Of a stretch of DNA of 64,000 nucleotides, positions 6,649 to 15,588 are shown piece by piece; the first letter of the stretch is position 1; every line of letters begins with the position of its first letter. The notes beneath the pieces are model-generated. The model ran no database searches. It saw nothing but the letters and a program-made list of their open reading frames with translations, and was not told where the DNA came from. Location of the stretch: positions 1 through 64,000 of the forward strand of contig NZ_JAVCAP010000012.1 of the NCBI RefSeq assembly GCF_030769565.1, read 5' to 3'. A program made the translations under genes and the position numbers. Origin of the DNA: Methylophilus aquaticus (GTDB lineage Bacteria; Pseudomonadota; Gammaproteobacteria; Burkholderiales; Methylophilaceae).

Positions 6649-7508
6649 TTAACCATTGATAATTTCACCTCCATTCGGGTGAATGACTTGACCCGTCATG
6701 TATGACGACTCCTGTCCAGCCAGAAATACATAGGCAGGGGCAATTTCGCTCGGCTGCGCAGGCCGGTTGAGCGGGACCTGGTGCCCAAACTGACTGACTT
6801 TCTCCGCGTCAAAGCTGGCAGGGATCAGTGGCGTCCACACCGGCCCGGGAGCCACCGCATTCACGTAAACCCCCTGCGCGACCAGTTGTTTGGAGAGCGA
6901 GCGCGTAAACGAAACCACAGCCCCTTTGGTTGCCGAATAGTCCAGCAACTCGGGGCTGCCACGGTAGGCGGTGACCGAGGCCGTATTGATAATATGACTG
7001 TTGGCTTTCAAATGCGGCAGTGCCGCCTTGACTAAATAGAACATCGAAAAAATATTGGTTCTGAAGGTATGTTCCAGCTGTTGCTGGCTGATGTCCAGAA
7101 TGCTGGAGCGGGGATATTGCTGGGCCGCATTATTGACCACAATATTGAGCTGGCCAAACGTCTGCACGGTATCTTGCACTGCCTTCTTGCAAAAGGCTTC
7201 GTCGGCAACATCACCGGGAATCAACAGGCAGCGACGCCCCCATGATTCGACCAGTTGCCGGGTTTTGAGTGCATCTTCATGCTCGTCAAGGTAGACAATG
7301 GCCACATCTGCTTCTTCGGCAGCAAAGTGTACAGCCACCGCCCGATGCCACTGTCACCGCCGGTAATAAGGGCTACTTTGGTTTTGAGTTTACCGCTGCC
7401 CAGGTAGTGGGGGTCCATATAACAGGGCGCTGGCACCATTTCCACTTCTGATCCCGGTTGCGTATCCTGATGCTGAGGCGGATTCATCGTTTCTTCTGCG
7501 ACTTGCAT
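6649..7508 (-). pseudogene. SDR-family oxidoreductase, frameshifted
   Basis: A classical short-chain dehydrogenase of the YhdF/YghA type (about 285 residues) split over two frames. The first frame (from 7508, AGGAG upstream) encodes an N-terminal extension and the cofactor loop KVALITGGDSGIG. The second (down to 6649) continues with AVAVHFAAEEADVAIVYLDE, the NNAAQQYPRS loop, catalytic Ser in NTASVTAYRG, YSATK with Tyr and Lys, NAVAPGPVWTPL and the C-terminal GGEI. The frames meet at about 7341-7345 in ATCGGGCGGTGG; restoring a second GGGC unit (4 bases) would rejoin GIGR to AVAVHF exactly. Everything else is intact, so this is a recent loss, a slippage-switchable gene or a sequencing error. 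Confidence 0.85.
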
Positions 7509-7636
7509 GGCTTTGCTCCTGATTTATTTACATGACTATCATGAGATATTGAGTCATGACGCGCGATGATGACGGAGGGTGAAGACGCTGCATGGTGCTC
7601 CCGCCGCCTCACCATGATCACATTCAGTGATCACAT

Positions 7637-7972
7637 TCAGTTCGTCATAGGCTTTTCCAGGTGAGGATCCGGGCGGATGGCATCCTCTTTACGAGTTGGC
7701 GCGCGATGATGCTCACGGTTTGGCAGGCCCTCTGCAGGCATCTCAGGCGGCACGACTACCCCCTTCTCGCGCACACGCTTCTGTTGAGGTGTTTCAGGCG
7801 GCACCTTGATGCTGTCAGAATCCGTATTGCACGGAGGTTTGCGGGTCACTGCAGAATGGTCACAGGGAGGCACGGCATTGTTGACTGGCGGCGTATCTGC
7901 CCAACTGAGATTGGCCATAAAAGCAGTGCTGGCAATAAAACTAACCAACAGAAGATGTAATAATTTTTGCAT
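7637..7972 (-). CDS. Small secreted proline-rich hypothetical protein
   Basis: A 111-residue protein. The signal peptide (MQKLLHLLLVSFIASTAFMA, likely cut near SWA) is followed by a polar, Pro-rich chain with two Cys (PPCDHSAV and KPPCNTD) and repeated PPE-type motifs (VPPETPQQKR, VVPPEMPAEG). No family was recognised. The start at 7972 has AAGGAG eight bases upstream and begins exactly at the signal peptide; the frame is open to 8020. It is probably periplasmic. Confidence 0.65.
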   Translation of the reverse strand: MQKLLHLLLVSFIASTAFMANLSWADTPPVNNAVPPCDHSAVTRKPPCNTDSDSIKVPPETPQQKRVREKGVVVPPEMPAEGLPNREHHRAPTRKEDAIRPDPHLEKPMTN

Positions 7973-8260
7973 GCGTTTTACTCCTTGGCAAACATAGTAA
8001 GCTCGTAGAATTGCGTGCAAGTTTAGAACAGTGCAACACTGCCAGTTATCAGAAAACAGCTGATTTCACTGTAAGAATATGCGGCTGTACTGGCTCCGCA
8101 GCCACCCATGCAAAGCTTCAATCATGGTCTGCATTTTATATTCCGGCCATCAGGAGGGATGCGGTGTAAGACAATGCTGACAGCACAATCAGCGTTTAAC
8201 CTATGGGTGGATAGCCGTGCCATTTCTACACTATTGAATGACGACCCTTTATCAGAAAGC

Positions 8261-9640
8261 ATGTACATGAATATTAAGTTTTGGATGACACTGCCTGCTC
8301 TCTCTGCACGCGTCCCACCCAAGGTGCCGGTGCGGATGGTGGGCGCACTGCTGACCATCGGCCTGACCGGGTGTGCGCAACCGGCCAAACTGCCAGAGGC
8401 GGCCGGCTTTGGTCCTGACCCGGATTTGTCTTCATATCATCCAAGCTGGTTTCCAACCATTCAGGTCGCAAAAGCCGTTGGCTGGCCTGATGGTGAAAAG
8501 CCCCTGGCCGCACCAGGCACCCGTGTCAGCGCGTTTGCCAGTGGTCTGCAGCATCCGCGCTGGCTATACGAATTACCGAATGGTGATGTGTTGGTTGCAG
8601 AAACCAACCATACTGAGACGAGCGAAGAATTTAGTCTTAAAAGGTGGATTGCCAGCAAGTTTATGGCGGATGGTGGCGCCGCAGCCGAAAGTCCTGACCG
8701 CATCACCCTGTTACGGGATACCGATGGCGATGGCACTGCCGACGAACGGCATGCCTTTATCCAAAACCTGCACGCTCCCTTTGGCATGGCCCTGGTCGGC
8801 AATACTTTTTATGTCGGCAATGCAAATGCCCTGGTTAAATTTCCTTACGAAGAGGGGCAGACAGAAATTACCGCAGCGGCCACCAAAGTGACTGACTTGC
8901 CTGCCGGGCTTAACCATCACTGGACCAAAAACATTCTCGCCAGCCAGGATGGCAGCAAAATTTACGTCGCGGTGGGCTCGAACAGTAATGTTGGTGAAAA
9001 CGGCATGGAAATAGAGAAAGAGCGTGCAGCCATTCTCGAAGTCGATCCCAATACCGGTGAGCGTGTACTGTTTGCCACTGGCTTGCGTAACCCCAATGGC
9101 ATGGTATGGGAGCCGGATAGCGGCGCATTATGGGTGGTGGTCAATGAGCGCGATGAACTGGGCAGCGACCTGGTCCCGGACTATATGACTTCGGTCAAAA
9201 AGGACGGCTTTTATGGCTGGCCATATAGTTATTACGGCCAGCATGTGGATGACCGGATCCAGCCGGCGAAGCCTGAACTGGTGGCCAAAGCCATTCCCCC
9301 TGATTATGCACTGGGGGCACACACCGCCTCGCTGGGTCTGGCTGTTGCCAGAGGTAACACCCTGCCGGAAAAATTCCGGAACGGCATGTTCATCGGCCAG
9401 CATGGTTCATGGAATCGCATGCCTTATAGTGGTTATAAAGTGATTTTTGTGCCGTTCGAGGATGGCAAACCGGCAGGCGAGCCACTGGATGTGCTGAGCG
9501 ATTTTCTCAATAAAGAGGGGGAAGCCAAGGGCCGTCCGGTCGGTGTACTGGTGGACAAGAAAGGGCACCTGCTGGTTGCCGATGATGTGGGCAATGTCAT
9601 CTGGAATGTCCAGGCGGATCGACAGTATCCAGTTCGATAG
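8261..9640 (+). CDS. PQQ-dependent sugar dehydrogenase (sorbosone dehydrogenase/GdhB family), lipoprotein
   Basis: A six-bladed beta-propeller of the soluble glucose/sorbosone dehydrogenase family, about 459 residues from this start. A lipobox (LLTIGLTGC) predicts an outer- or inner-membrane anchored periplasmic enzyme. Family motifs include [94 protein letters not shown]-like [11 protein letters not shown], and [13 protein letters not shown] near the end. The enzyme would oxidise an aldose or similar compound with PQQ, passing electrons to a cytochrome. The frame opens at 8108, but the ATG at 8261 puts the signal peptide near the start; the ATG at 8267 is equally possible. The true substrate cannot be read from sequence. 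Confidence 0.83.
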   Translation: MYMNIKFWMTLPALSARVPPKVPVRMVGALLTIGLTGCAQPAKLPEAAGFGPDPDLSSYHPSWFPTIQVAKAVGWPDGEKPLAAPGTRVSAFASGLQHPRWLYELPNGDVLVAETNHTETSEEFSLKRWIASKFMADGGAAAESPDRITLLRDTDGDGTADERHAFIQNLHAPFGMALVGNTFYVGNANALVKFPYEEGQTEITAAATKVTDLPAGLNHHWTKNILASQDGSKIYVAVGSNSNVGENGMEIEKERAAILEVDPNTGERVLFATGLRNPNGMVWEPDSGALWVVVNERDELGSDLVPDYMTSVKKDGFYGWPYSYYGQHVDDRIQPAKPELVAKAIPPDYALGAHTASLGLAVARGNTLPEKFRNGMFIGQHGSWNRMPYSGYKVIFVPFEDGKPAGEPLDVLSDFLNKEGEAKGRPVGVLVDKKGHLLVADDVGNVIWNVQADRQYPVR

Positions 9641-9899
9641 GAGAACACCGCACCTGCGCAGGGGGGGGGCTTGGCAGCCTGATGCCGAGAGCGTGGCTGG
9701 CCTGGGGTGACTGGCTTGGGTGAGCACACCGTCGTGGGCACAACGCCTTTCAGCATTGTTTAACACAGGGCGCACGCGGGGGATGACAACTGACAAAGCA
9801 AGTAATCAAACCATGTCATTCAAAGGGTGCTGACGTCGCTCCTGTACCGGCATGGAGTTCCCTGCAACATCACTGGGCAATACCACTGGAGTGTTAAAA

Positions 9900-10529
9900 A
9901 TGAAAGAGATCTTGTTGGTGTATGGTCATGCGCTGAGTCGCCACATGGTGAGTGATCTGATTCAGGCAGAGCGGGCCATGTGTTTGGCTGATGAAGCCGC
10001 CAGCGTGCATGAAGCGATTACGAAATCCCGGCAACGCAAGTTTGATATGGTGGTGCTGGACATCTCAGGACCAGAGAAAAACGGGTTGGAGATTTTTTGT
10101 GATTTTAAACAGGCCTCTCCCGGCATGCCCGTGCTGGTGATCAATGGTAGTGATCAAATAGCGCGTATTGTTCACTTTATCCGTTTAGGCTGCGATGGCT
10201 ACCTGCCTTATACCGCCACCAGCAAACAAGTCATTCTGGCCATCAGGGCACTGGCCAGCGGTCAGCATTATGGCATGCTGAACATGGGTGACATCGCCGA
10301 AAAAAGCAGTCGCATGCCACATGAATGTCTGTCGATGCGAGAGCTGCAGATATTATTGAAGCTGATTAAAGGGCAACCCGTTAACGCGGTGGCCGAGGAA
10401 CTCTCTATTGCCCCCAGTTCGGTCAGTGTATTCCGTTCAAAAATTCTTAAAAAAATGCGTGTTAGCAATAATGCAGCCCTGATTCATTACGCGCTGGATC
10501 ACTATTTAACGCCTTATCGACAACATTAA
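9900..10529 (+). CDS. LuxR/NarL-family regulator with degenerate receiver domain
   Basis: A 209-residue receiver plus LuxR HTH protein. The receiver keeps the phospho-acceptor position (Asp54 in MVVLDISGP) but lacks the N-terminal acidic pair: the first strand reads KEILLVYGH instead of ILxVDD. The conserved Lys after GCDGYL is replaced by Tyr (GYLPYT). Mg-dependent phosphorylation is therefore doubtful. The C-terminal HTH (CLSMRELQILLKLIKG, AEELSIAPSSVSVFRSKIL) is complete. The start at 9900 has GGAG eight bases upstream; the frame is open to 9852. No histidine kinase is nearby, so this looks like an orphan pseudo-receiver regulator. Confidence 0.82.
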   Translation: MKEILLVYGHALSRHMVSDLIQAERAMCLADEAASVHEAITKSRQRKFDMVVLDISGPEKNGLEIFCDFKQASPGMPVLVINGSDQIARIVHFIRLGCDGYLPYTATSKQVILAIRALASGQHYGMLNMGDIAEKSSRMPHECLSMRELQILLKLIKGQPVNAVAEELSIAPSSVSVFRSKILKKMRVSNNAALIHYALDHYLTPYRQH

Positions 10530-10599
10530 GCCACAGTTGACTACGAGTTCTCTGGCGCTGCTGCCTGCAACTTAATACAGGCCAGCGCACTAAATAGAC

Positions 10600-11202
10600 T
10601 TAGTCGGTCACGGCATACTGCAATTGTTCAATCCCATCCCATGAAATCAATGTACTGATCAGCACAATACCAAAGCCCAAACTTGCAGTTCCGGCGATGG
10701 CCATGCTCAGTATCGCTGCCGCGCCGCGCTCACGCAGGCCAAAGATAGCATAGACCCCGCGACAAATCAGCATCACCGCTCCCAAAACAGCAAAGACATG
10801 CACCACTACATTAAAATTAAAACTGGGGATCAGATAGATAAATGAGGCCAACCATAAGGGAAGGGTTGCAATGGTAATCACCAATAACGCGTCGCGGAAA
10901 GTGGTTTTTACATTGACCATTTCAACGAGGTTTTTGGTGATCCAGGCGACAGCCAGAACCGCAGTGACTTGTAGCAGCAAGACTTCGCCACCTATCATGA
11001 GTAAACGGTCGCCAGGCAGATTATCTATAAAGAGTTGGGAGTACTGGTGATAGAGGCGCAAATAAACCATCACACTCGAGATGAAGGACAAAGGCAAAAC
11101 GTACCACAACAGTAACTGCGTCGTATTGGGCTTATCGACCGTGAACAATTTGGCATGGTTGCTCTCGGGCGTCAGAAAGTAGATCAATCGCATCAGATTC
11201 AT
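10600..11202 (-). CDS. YIP1/DUF1282-family inner-membrane protein
   Basis: A 200-residue protein with about five hydrophobic helices, including LLLWYVLPLSFISSVMVYL, LLLQVTAVLAVAWI, ALLVITIATLPLWLASFIYL, VVHVFAVLGAVMLICRGVY and AAAILSMAIAGTASLGFGIVL. The N-terminal IYFLTPESNHAKLF and layout match bacterial Yip1-domain (DUF1282) proteins, which have no firmly known function. AAGGAG lies six bases before the ATG. It is convergent with the LuxR regulator and stands alone. Confidence 0.78.
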   Translation of the reverse strand: MNLMRLIYFLTPESNHAKLFTVDKPNTTQLLLWYVLPLSFISSVMVYLRLYHQYSQLFIDNLPGDRLLMIGGEVLLLQVTAVLAVAWITKNLVEMVNVKTTFRDALLVITIATLPLWLASFIYLIPSFNFNVVVHVFAVLGAVMLICRGVYAIFGLRERGAAAILSMAIAGTASLGFGIVLISTLISWDGIEQLQYAVTD

Positions 11203-11816
11203 GATGGCTCCTTGGTCAGTATCTCGGTTCAGTAGCTGTAGTTCAGGACCTCTGTTGAAGTAAAAAATGGTGAAGTAGCAAAAAAATAGCCCTCCGCAGA
11301 TGTCCGGGCTGCGTTCGCTATCCGGCCAAAAGCATTGTATTGATTATGCGTAATCGCACCTTGAAAACTACCCGGCAATGTCCGATTCCTCTGTAGGAAA
11401 AACCGTATACTGCCTATGCGCTTTTTTACTGGAACCATCAGACTTGCCTGCAGAAATGCAGGTCTCGAAACATATCTACACAGGCGCGGGGGATGCTGAC
11501 AGCACACTCGTGCAGACGATGAAAGCCTGCGACCACTGTTTCTCAATCCAGCGCCTTCACGGGTCTGGATTGAAAACGGACAGGAAAGGATGCACCCATG
11601 AATCATGGGCTGGCATTTAACGGAGGGCTGGGTTAACCCTGAACAAATGGCTGCAATGGCCGAGCGCAATGCAGCCCCTTGAATCAGGTTCGCTACCGCG
11701 TGTGCCCTGTTAAAGTATTTCTGACAAGCATTTACGTATTCATCTGATGTAACACCCTCTGTAGCGCGCGCATACTCAATTTTCCACCTCAAAACTTTTA
11801 ATTCTGGAGAATGACG
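11203..11816. other. Long intergenic region, no gene seen
   Basis: About 600 bases between the Yip1-like gene and the DUF2383 gene. Open frames exist on both strands (a 187-codon frame at 11229-11792 minus and an 80-codon frame at 11378-11620 plus), but neither has a ribosome site, a recognisable domain or natural-looking composition. No tRNA or known riboswitch was seen. It may be decayed sequence. Confidence 0.5.
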
Positions 11817-12275
11817 ATGACCGATTTTGAAGACATTATTTCAACCCTCAACCATTTAATTGAAACATCCAGAGATGGTGAAGAAGGCTTTCGTTCTTCC
11901 GCTGAAAATGTGGATGATCCGCAGCTCAAAGCGTTTTTTATCCGCCGCTCGCAAGAGGTCGGCAATAGTGTGCGTGAACTACAGGATCTGGTGCGCTCCC
12001 TGGGTGGAGAGCCTGCCACCTCAAGCACGATTAGTGGTGCATTGCACAGACGCTGGATTGACTTGAAAACAGCCATTACCAGCAATGACATTGTGGCGGT
12101 ACTGAACGAAACCGAGCGAGGAGAGGATGTCGCGTTAAAAGCTTATCGTGAAGCTGTTGAAATAGATTTGCCAGCCCAGGTAAGGCTTGTGGTGATACGC
12201 CAGCTTGAAGGTGCACAGCGGAATCATGATGAAGTAAAGCGTCTGCGCGATCTGGCACGGGCGACTGTTGAATAA
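11817..12275 (+). CDS. PA2169-family (DUF2383) four-helix-bundle protein
   Basis: A 152-residue all-helical protein. Characteristic text is LNHLIETSRDGEEGFRSSAENV, LKAFFIRRSQEVGNSVRELQDLV, GGEPATSSTISGALHRRWIDLK and ETERGEDVALKAYREAVE, the ferritin-like PA2169/DUF2383 pattern. Such proteins are often induced by stress, but their reaction is unknown. The second ATG (11817) is preferred because GGAG lies at good spacing from it; the first ATG (11811) is too close. A terminator follows at 12298. Confidence 0.85.
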   Translation: MTDFEDIISTLNHLIETSRDGEEGFRSSAENVDDPQLKAFFIRRSQEVGNSVRELQDLVRSLGGEPATSSTISGALHRRWIDLKTAITSNDIVAVLNETERGEDVALKAYREAVEIDLPAQVRLVVIRQLEGAQRNHDEVKRLRDLARATVE

Positions 12276-12297
12276 GCGTGTATACGCTCACAACACA

Positions 12298-12320
12298 AAC
12301 CCCGGCACAAGACCGGGGTT
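12298..12320. terminator. Hairpin terminator shared by convergent genes
   Basis: AACCCCGG-CACAAGA-CCGGGGTT, 22 bases after the DUF2383 gene stop and just beyond the stop of the third pqqA on the other strand. Confidence 0.75.
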
Positions 12321-12323
12321 GAT

Positions 12324-12413
12324 TTATTCACGCAGTGCGCATGACTTGTTCATCAGATACAGTGTGGCTTCCAAGCCAAAACGCATTTCTGTAGCCGCTG
12401 GTTTAGCCCACAT
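12324..12413 (-). CDS. pqqA: PQQ precursor peptide PqqA, divergent third copy
   Basis: A 29-residue peptide beginning [19 protein letters not shown]. The first 13 residues match copies 1 and 2 except Ala for Thr at position 3. The E-x3-Y cross-link pair is kept (EATLY), and the chain extends six residues past the usual end (MNK, then SCALRE), including a Cys. No clear ribosome site precedes the ATG (CGAGCGCCTG), and the frame is open upstream for another 61 codons to 12596, so expression is uncertain. It may be a decaying paralogue or a variant precursor. It lies 9 kb from the duplicated pair, without their conserved leader. Confidence 0.75.
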   Translation of the reverse strand: MWAKPAATEMRFGLEATLYLMNKSCALRE

Positions 12414-12673
12414 CAGGCGCTCGTTGATGAATGATTGTCGTTTTTTCAAACGTCTTGCTATGTGTGCCCTGCCAGACGGGTGTGTTGAGGGCATGTTTAC
12501 CCGAATAAGCCCCATGCTTCTCATCAGCCCATGCTGAAGAGCATGCTTTAAGCACTGCATCAAATATTTCTCCAGAATCATCGCTCCATTAATCACCGCG
12601 CATCAATGGCATTGGGTTGATGAAACGGCATTATCCAAGTATCTTAGTAAAATCTGATATCAATGTTCCCTTC

Positions 12674-13372
12674 ATGACCACGCAACACATACCGGCCAAG
12701 CGCTCCAATGTCGATGATTTATATCAACGGCTCAAACAAAAAATCATTTCGTTTGAACTGTATCCCGGCACACGGATTACCGAGCAGGAACTGGCTGCAA
12801 TGTTTGGGGTGAGCCGTACACCGATACGTCAGGCATTACAGCGACTGGAAATTGAGGGGTTTTTGAATATCCGGCCCAAACAGGGCTGTTTTATCCGTGC
12901 ACTGGATGTCAACGAGCTGATGGAGTACTACGAAGCACGCATTGCACTTGAGCAATTGATCGTGGAGTGTGCGATCAACACCTTGAGCGACAAACAGATC
13001 GAACAGATGATGGCGCTGTGGCATGCCGATATGCATGACACCGAGTTGGCTGCGGGCATAGACTTGGGCGAGAAAGACGAGTCTTTTCATGTGGGTCTGG
13101 CTCTGGCCAGTGACAAGCCGGTACTGGCCTCGCTACTCAAAAATATTAACCATCGTATTCGCGTGATTCGTCGTTTGGACTTGAACTCTGACAATCGCAG
13201 CAAGCGCACCTATAAAGAGCATTACGAGATTTTGCAGCACATTAAAGAACGTGACACCAGCAAAGCCAAAAATGCCATCAAGCGGCATATTCAGCGCAGT
13301 CGGGAATTCGCCAAAACCCTGACGCTGACTGCGCTGGCACGCCAGAAGTTTTTATCCAACCCAAGCGCCTGA
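12674..13372 (+). CDS. GntR-family transcriptional regulator (FadR/FCD subfamily)
   Basis: A 232-residue regulator. The N-terminal winged HTH (DLYQRLKQKIISFELYPGTRITEQELAAMFGVSRTPIRQALQRLE) is followed by an FCD ligand domain (ELMEYYEARIALEQLIVECA, ESFHVGLALASDKPVLASLLKNI, YKEHYEILQHIKERD, AKNAIKRHIQRS) with the spaced acidic and His residues that bind a metal in this subfamily. The frame opens at 12617; the ATG at 12674 starts closer to the HTH. It is immediately upstream of the Atz-type genes on the same strand, so it probably controls them through the TTGTATACAT sites at 13426 and 15591. The ligand is unknown, presumably a ureide or pathway intermediate. Confidence 0.88.
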   Translation: MTTQHIPAKRSNVDDLYQRLKQKIISFELYPGTRITEQELAAMFGVSRTPIRQALQRLEIEGFLNIRPKQGCFIRALDVNELMEYYEARIALEQLIVECAINTLSDKQIEQMMALWHADMHDTELAAGIDLGEKDESFHVGLALASDKPVLASLLKNINHRIRVIRRLDLNSDNRSKRTYKEHYEILQHIKERDTSKAKNAIKRHIQRSREFAKTLTLTALARQKFLSNPSA

Positions 13373-13423
13373 ACTGCATCAAGCCACTCAAAAATTGTAG
13401 TTGGTATAACGATTGCTTGCTTT

Positions 13424-13437
13424 TGATGTATACAATA
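13424..13437. promoter_or_regulatory. Candidate GntR operator upstream of atzG
   Basis: The palindrome TGTATACA (13427-13434) lies 40 bases before the TTG start of the small AtzG-like gene. On the minus strand it reads ATTGTATACATC, sharing the ten-base TTGTATACAT with the site before the biuret hydrolase gene. FadR-subfamily regulators commonly bind such GTATAC-centred palindromes. Confidence 0.55.
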
Positions 13438-13474
13438 TTGCATATTAAATAACGTATTCTCAAAGGAGCCAGTT

Positions 13475-13675
13475 TTGTCCCATTCCCCGCTGCCAGACGC
13501 CGAAATTACGCCTGCATTGGTCGCCCGCCTACTGCAACTGCAAGACATCACCCTCAATCAAGCCGACCTGCTGCACACGACAGAACATGTCCAGTTACTG
13601 CACAGCCATGCTGCGCGCGTGATGCGCTGGTCACTGGACGAGCACATCGAGCCTGCTCCTGAATTTCGCCCGTAA
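13475..13675 (+). CDS. atzG: AtzG-like small subunit (DUF4089)
   Basis: A 66-residue helical protein that fits the AtzG family (DUF4089), a GatC-like partner that stabilises the amidase AtzE. It starts with TTG, supported by AAAGGAG about seven bases upstream; no ATG is available. It lies 17 bases before the AtzE-like gene and is surely co-translated with it. Recognition rests on size, position and the pattern ITPALVARLLQLQDI then HTTEHVQLLHSHA. No Cys or catalytic residues are expected. Confidence 0.78.
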   Translation: MSHSPLPDAEITPALVARLLQLQDITLNQADLLHTTEHVQLLHSHAARVMRWSLDEHIEPAPEFRP

Positions 13676-13692
13676 GCAGAAAGGCAGACACC

Positions 13693-15036
13693 ATGGATGC
13701 AACTCATAGCGCCAGCGCGATTGCCAGCGCGGTGCGCCGCGGCGAAGTCAGTGCAGTGGAGGTGACCCGTGCCACCCTTGACCACATTGCGCAATACGAC
13801 CCACGCTACAACAGTTTCACCACCGTCACCGCCGAACGCGCCTTGCAGGAGGCTGCCGCAGTCGATGCCGCGCGTGCACGTGGCGAGACCCTGCCACCAC
13901 TGGCCGGGGTGCCTTATGCGGTAAAAAATCTGTTTGATATTGCCGGGCTCCCGACATTGGCCGGTTCCAAAATCAACCAGCAGCAGCCTCCCGCCAGTGC
14001 AGATGCGCATCTAGTGCGCGCCATGCATCAGGCAGGCGCGCTCCTGCTGGGTGCCCTCAATATGGATGAGTATGCCTACGGATTTACCACCGAAAATCAC
14101 CACTATGGCCCCAGCCGCAACCCGCATGATCCAACGCGCAGTGCCGGAGGCTCTTCGGGCGGCTCCGCAGCGGCGGTAGCGGCGGGACTGGTCGCGCTGA
14201 GCCTGGGCTCCGACACCAATGGCTCGGTGCGCGTGCCCTCCTCCATGTGCGGGCTGTTCGGCCTCAAACCCACTTATGGTGCGCTCAGCCTGCAAGGCAT
14301 GTTTCCGTTTGTACACAGCTTTGACCATGCCGGACTTTTTGCCCGTTCGGCTGAGGATCTGGCCACCTGCTTTGCTGTATTGCGCGGGGAAAAAGTGGCC
14401 GCACCCTATCAGGACATGCCGCACTATCGCATGGCCAGGCTGGGCGGCTACTTTGAGCAGGGCGATGCGCAGGCGCAAGCGGCCGTGGACGCTGTCTGCC
14501 AGGCCTTGCAGGTCACACAAGTAGTTGAACTGCCAGAAGTGGCACGCGCCCGCTCGGCAGCCTATCTGATCACGGCCAGCGAAGGCGGCAATCGTCATCT
14601 GGATCGCTTGCGCACGCAGGCCGCTGACTTTGACCCGCTGACCCGCCCCAGGCTGGCCGCAGGCACTACCCTGCCAGCAGCCTGGTATATCCAGGCGCAG
14701 CGACTGCGCACCTGGTTTTATGCACAGGCCATGCAACTGTTTGCGCACACCGATGTGTTGATCGCACCAGCCACGCCTTGCTGTGCGCAGCCGCTGGGGC
14801 AAACCGAACTGCGCATTCAGGGCAGCCGCCTGCCCTTGCGGCCCAATATGGGCATGTTTACGCAACCCATTTCATTTATTGGCCTGCCAGTAGTGGCGGT
14901 GCCGCTACACCTGCCCGGCCAGTTACCCATCGCCGTGCAGCTGATCGGCCCACCAGGTCAGGAAACGCGTTTATTGCAACTGGCCCATCACCTGCAAACG
15001 CTGTCCGTATGCAGCGCACCGGTGGCCAGAAATTAA
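13693..15036 (+). CDS. atzE: AtzE-like amidase (1-carboxybiuret hydrolase family)
   Basis: A 447-residue amidase-signature enzyme. The Ser-cisSer-Lys triad is visible: Lys78 in PYAVKNLFD, cis-Ser154 in GGSSGGSAAAVAAG and nucleophile Ser178 in SDTNGSVRVPSS. The DTNGSVRVPSSMCGLFGLKPTYGALS stretch is typical of AtzE, which in Pseudomonas sp. ADP deaminates 1-carboxybiuret with AtzG during cyanuric acid breakdown. Here the AtzG-like gene directly precedes it and an AtzH-like gene follows after 23 bases. The related family around oxalurate (HpxW/HpxZ contexts) cannot be excluded, so the precise substrate is inferred from neighbours. Confidence 0.85.
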   Translation: MDATHSASAIASAVRRGEVSAVEVTRATLDHIAQYDPRYNSFTTVTAERALQEAAAVDAARARGETLPPLAGVPYAVKNLFDIAGLPTLAGSKINQQQPPASADAHLVRAMHQAGALLLGALNMDEYAYGFTTENHHYGPSRNPHDPTRSAGGSSGGSAAAVAAGLVALSLGSDTNGSVRVPSSMCGLFGLKPTYGALSLQGMFPFVHSFDHAGLFARSAEDLATCFAVLRGEKVAAPYQDMPHYRMARLGGYFEQGDAQAQAAVDAVCQALQVTQVVELPEVARARSAAYLITASEGGNRHLDRLRTQAADFDPLTRPRLAAGTTLPAAWYIQAQRLRTWFYAQAMQLFAHTDVLIAPATPCCAQPLGQTELRIQGSRLPLRPNMGMFTQPISFIGLPVVAVPLHLPGQLPIAVQLIGPPGQETRLLQLAHHLQTLSVCSAPVARN

Positions 15037-15059
15037 GCGCATTATCGAGGACGCCGCCC

Positions 15060-15428
15060 ATGCAAATCAACCATCCCCACACCCTGGCCGAAGTACAAGC
15101 GGTGTTTGCCGACTATGAGCGGGCACTGCTGGCAAATGATGTCGACGCGCTGATCGCGTTTTTCTGGCAAAGCCCGCATGCGGTGCGCTTTGGTGCCAAC
15201 GAAAACCTCTACGGCTGGGAACAGATTGTAGCTTTCAGAAAACAGCGCACCCCGCCACCGCCGCGCACACTGTTTAACACCGTCATCACCACCTATGGCA
15301 ACGACTACGCCAATGCCAGTACCGAGTTTCGACGTGCCGATGGTACAGGCCGCCAGAGCCAGAGCTGGATCCGCACCGCAGCCGGATGGAAAATTGCCGC
15401 TGCCCATGTCTCATTTTTTAAAGACTGA
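15060..15428 (+). CDS. hpxZ: AtzH/HpxZ-like protein (DUF3225, SnoaL-like fold)
   Basis: A 122-residue protein covering the whole AtzH/HpxZ family: LAEVQAVFADYERALLANDVDAL, FFWQSPHAVRFGANENLYGWE, FRKQRTPPPPRTLFNTVITTYG and RQSQSWIRTAAGWKIAAAHVS. In cyanuric acid pathways AtzH acts on the unstable 1,3-dicarboxyurea made by AtzEG, giving allophanate; in other clusters the relative is named HpxZ (oxalurate). GAGG precedes the ATG. The gene ends the first sub-operon; 210 bases with an operator-like site separate it from the biuret hydrolase gene. Confidence 0.83.
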   Translation: MQINHPHTLAEVQAVFADYERALLANDVDALIAFFWQSPHAVRFGANENLYGWEQIVAFRKQRTPPPPRTLFNTVITTYGNDYANASTEFRRADGTGRQSQSWIRTAAGWKIAAAHVSFFKD

Positions 15429-15588
15429 TGCGCAGGGATGGTGCAAGCCGCACTGTTTTGGTTAACCCTGCTGCACACAAACACCTAGTCACACGCGCGA
15501 AAATCGCCTTAAAACCCTTATTCCTTGGGGTATTCACGCCATTTTAATTAAATTTCGGTAGTCGCCATGGTGGGCATATGATTTGCTT

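Noticed and set aside
9661-9669. A run of nine G bases, possible phase-variation tract
   Set aside because: It lies 20 bases after the stop codon of the PQQ dehydrogenase gene and in no coding frame, so slippage would not switch a protein.
11229-11792. A 187-codon frame upstream of the DUF2383 gene, minus strand
   Set aside because: Composition rich in Arg, Ser and Cys without a domain or ribosome site; probably not a gene.
12324-12596. A longer 90-residue protein ending in the divergent PqqA sequence
   Set aside because: The upstream 61 codons do not resemble a leader or domain, and PqqA peptides are normally 20-30 residues; kept only as a caveat.
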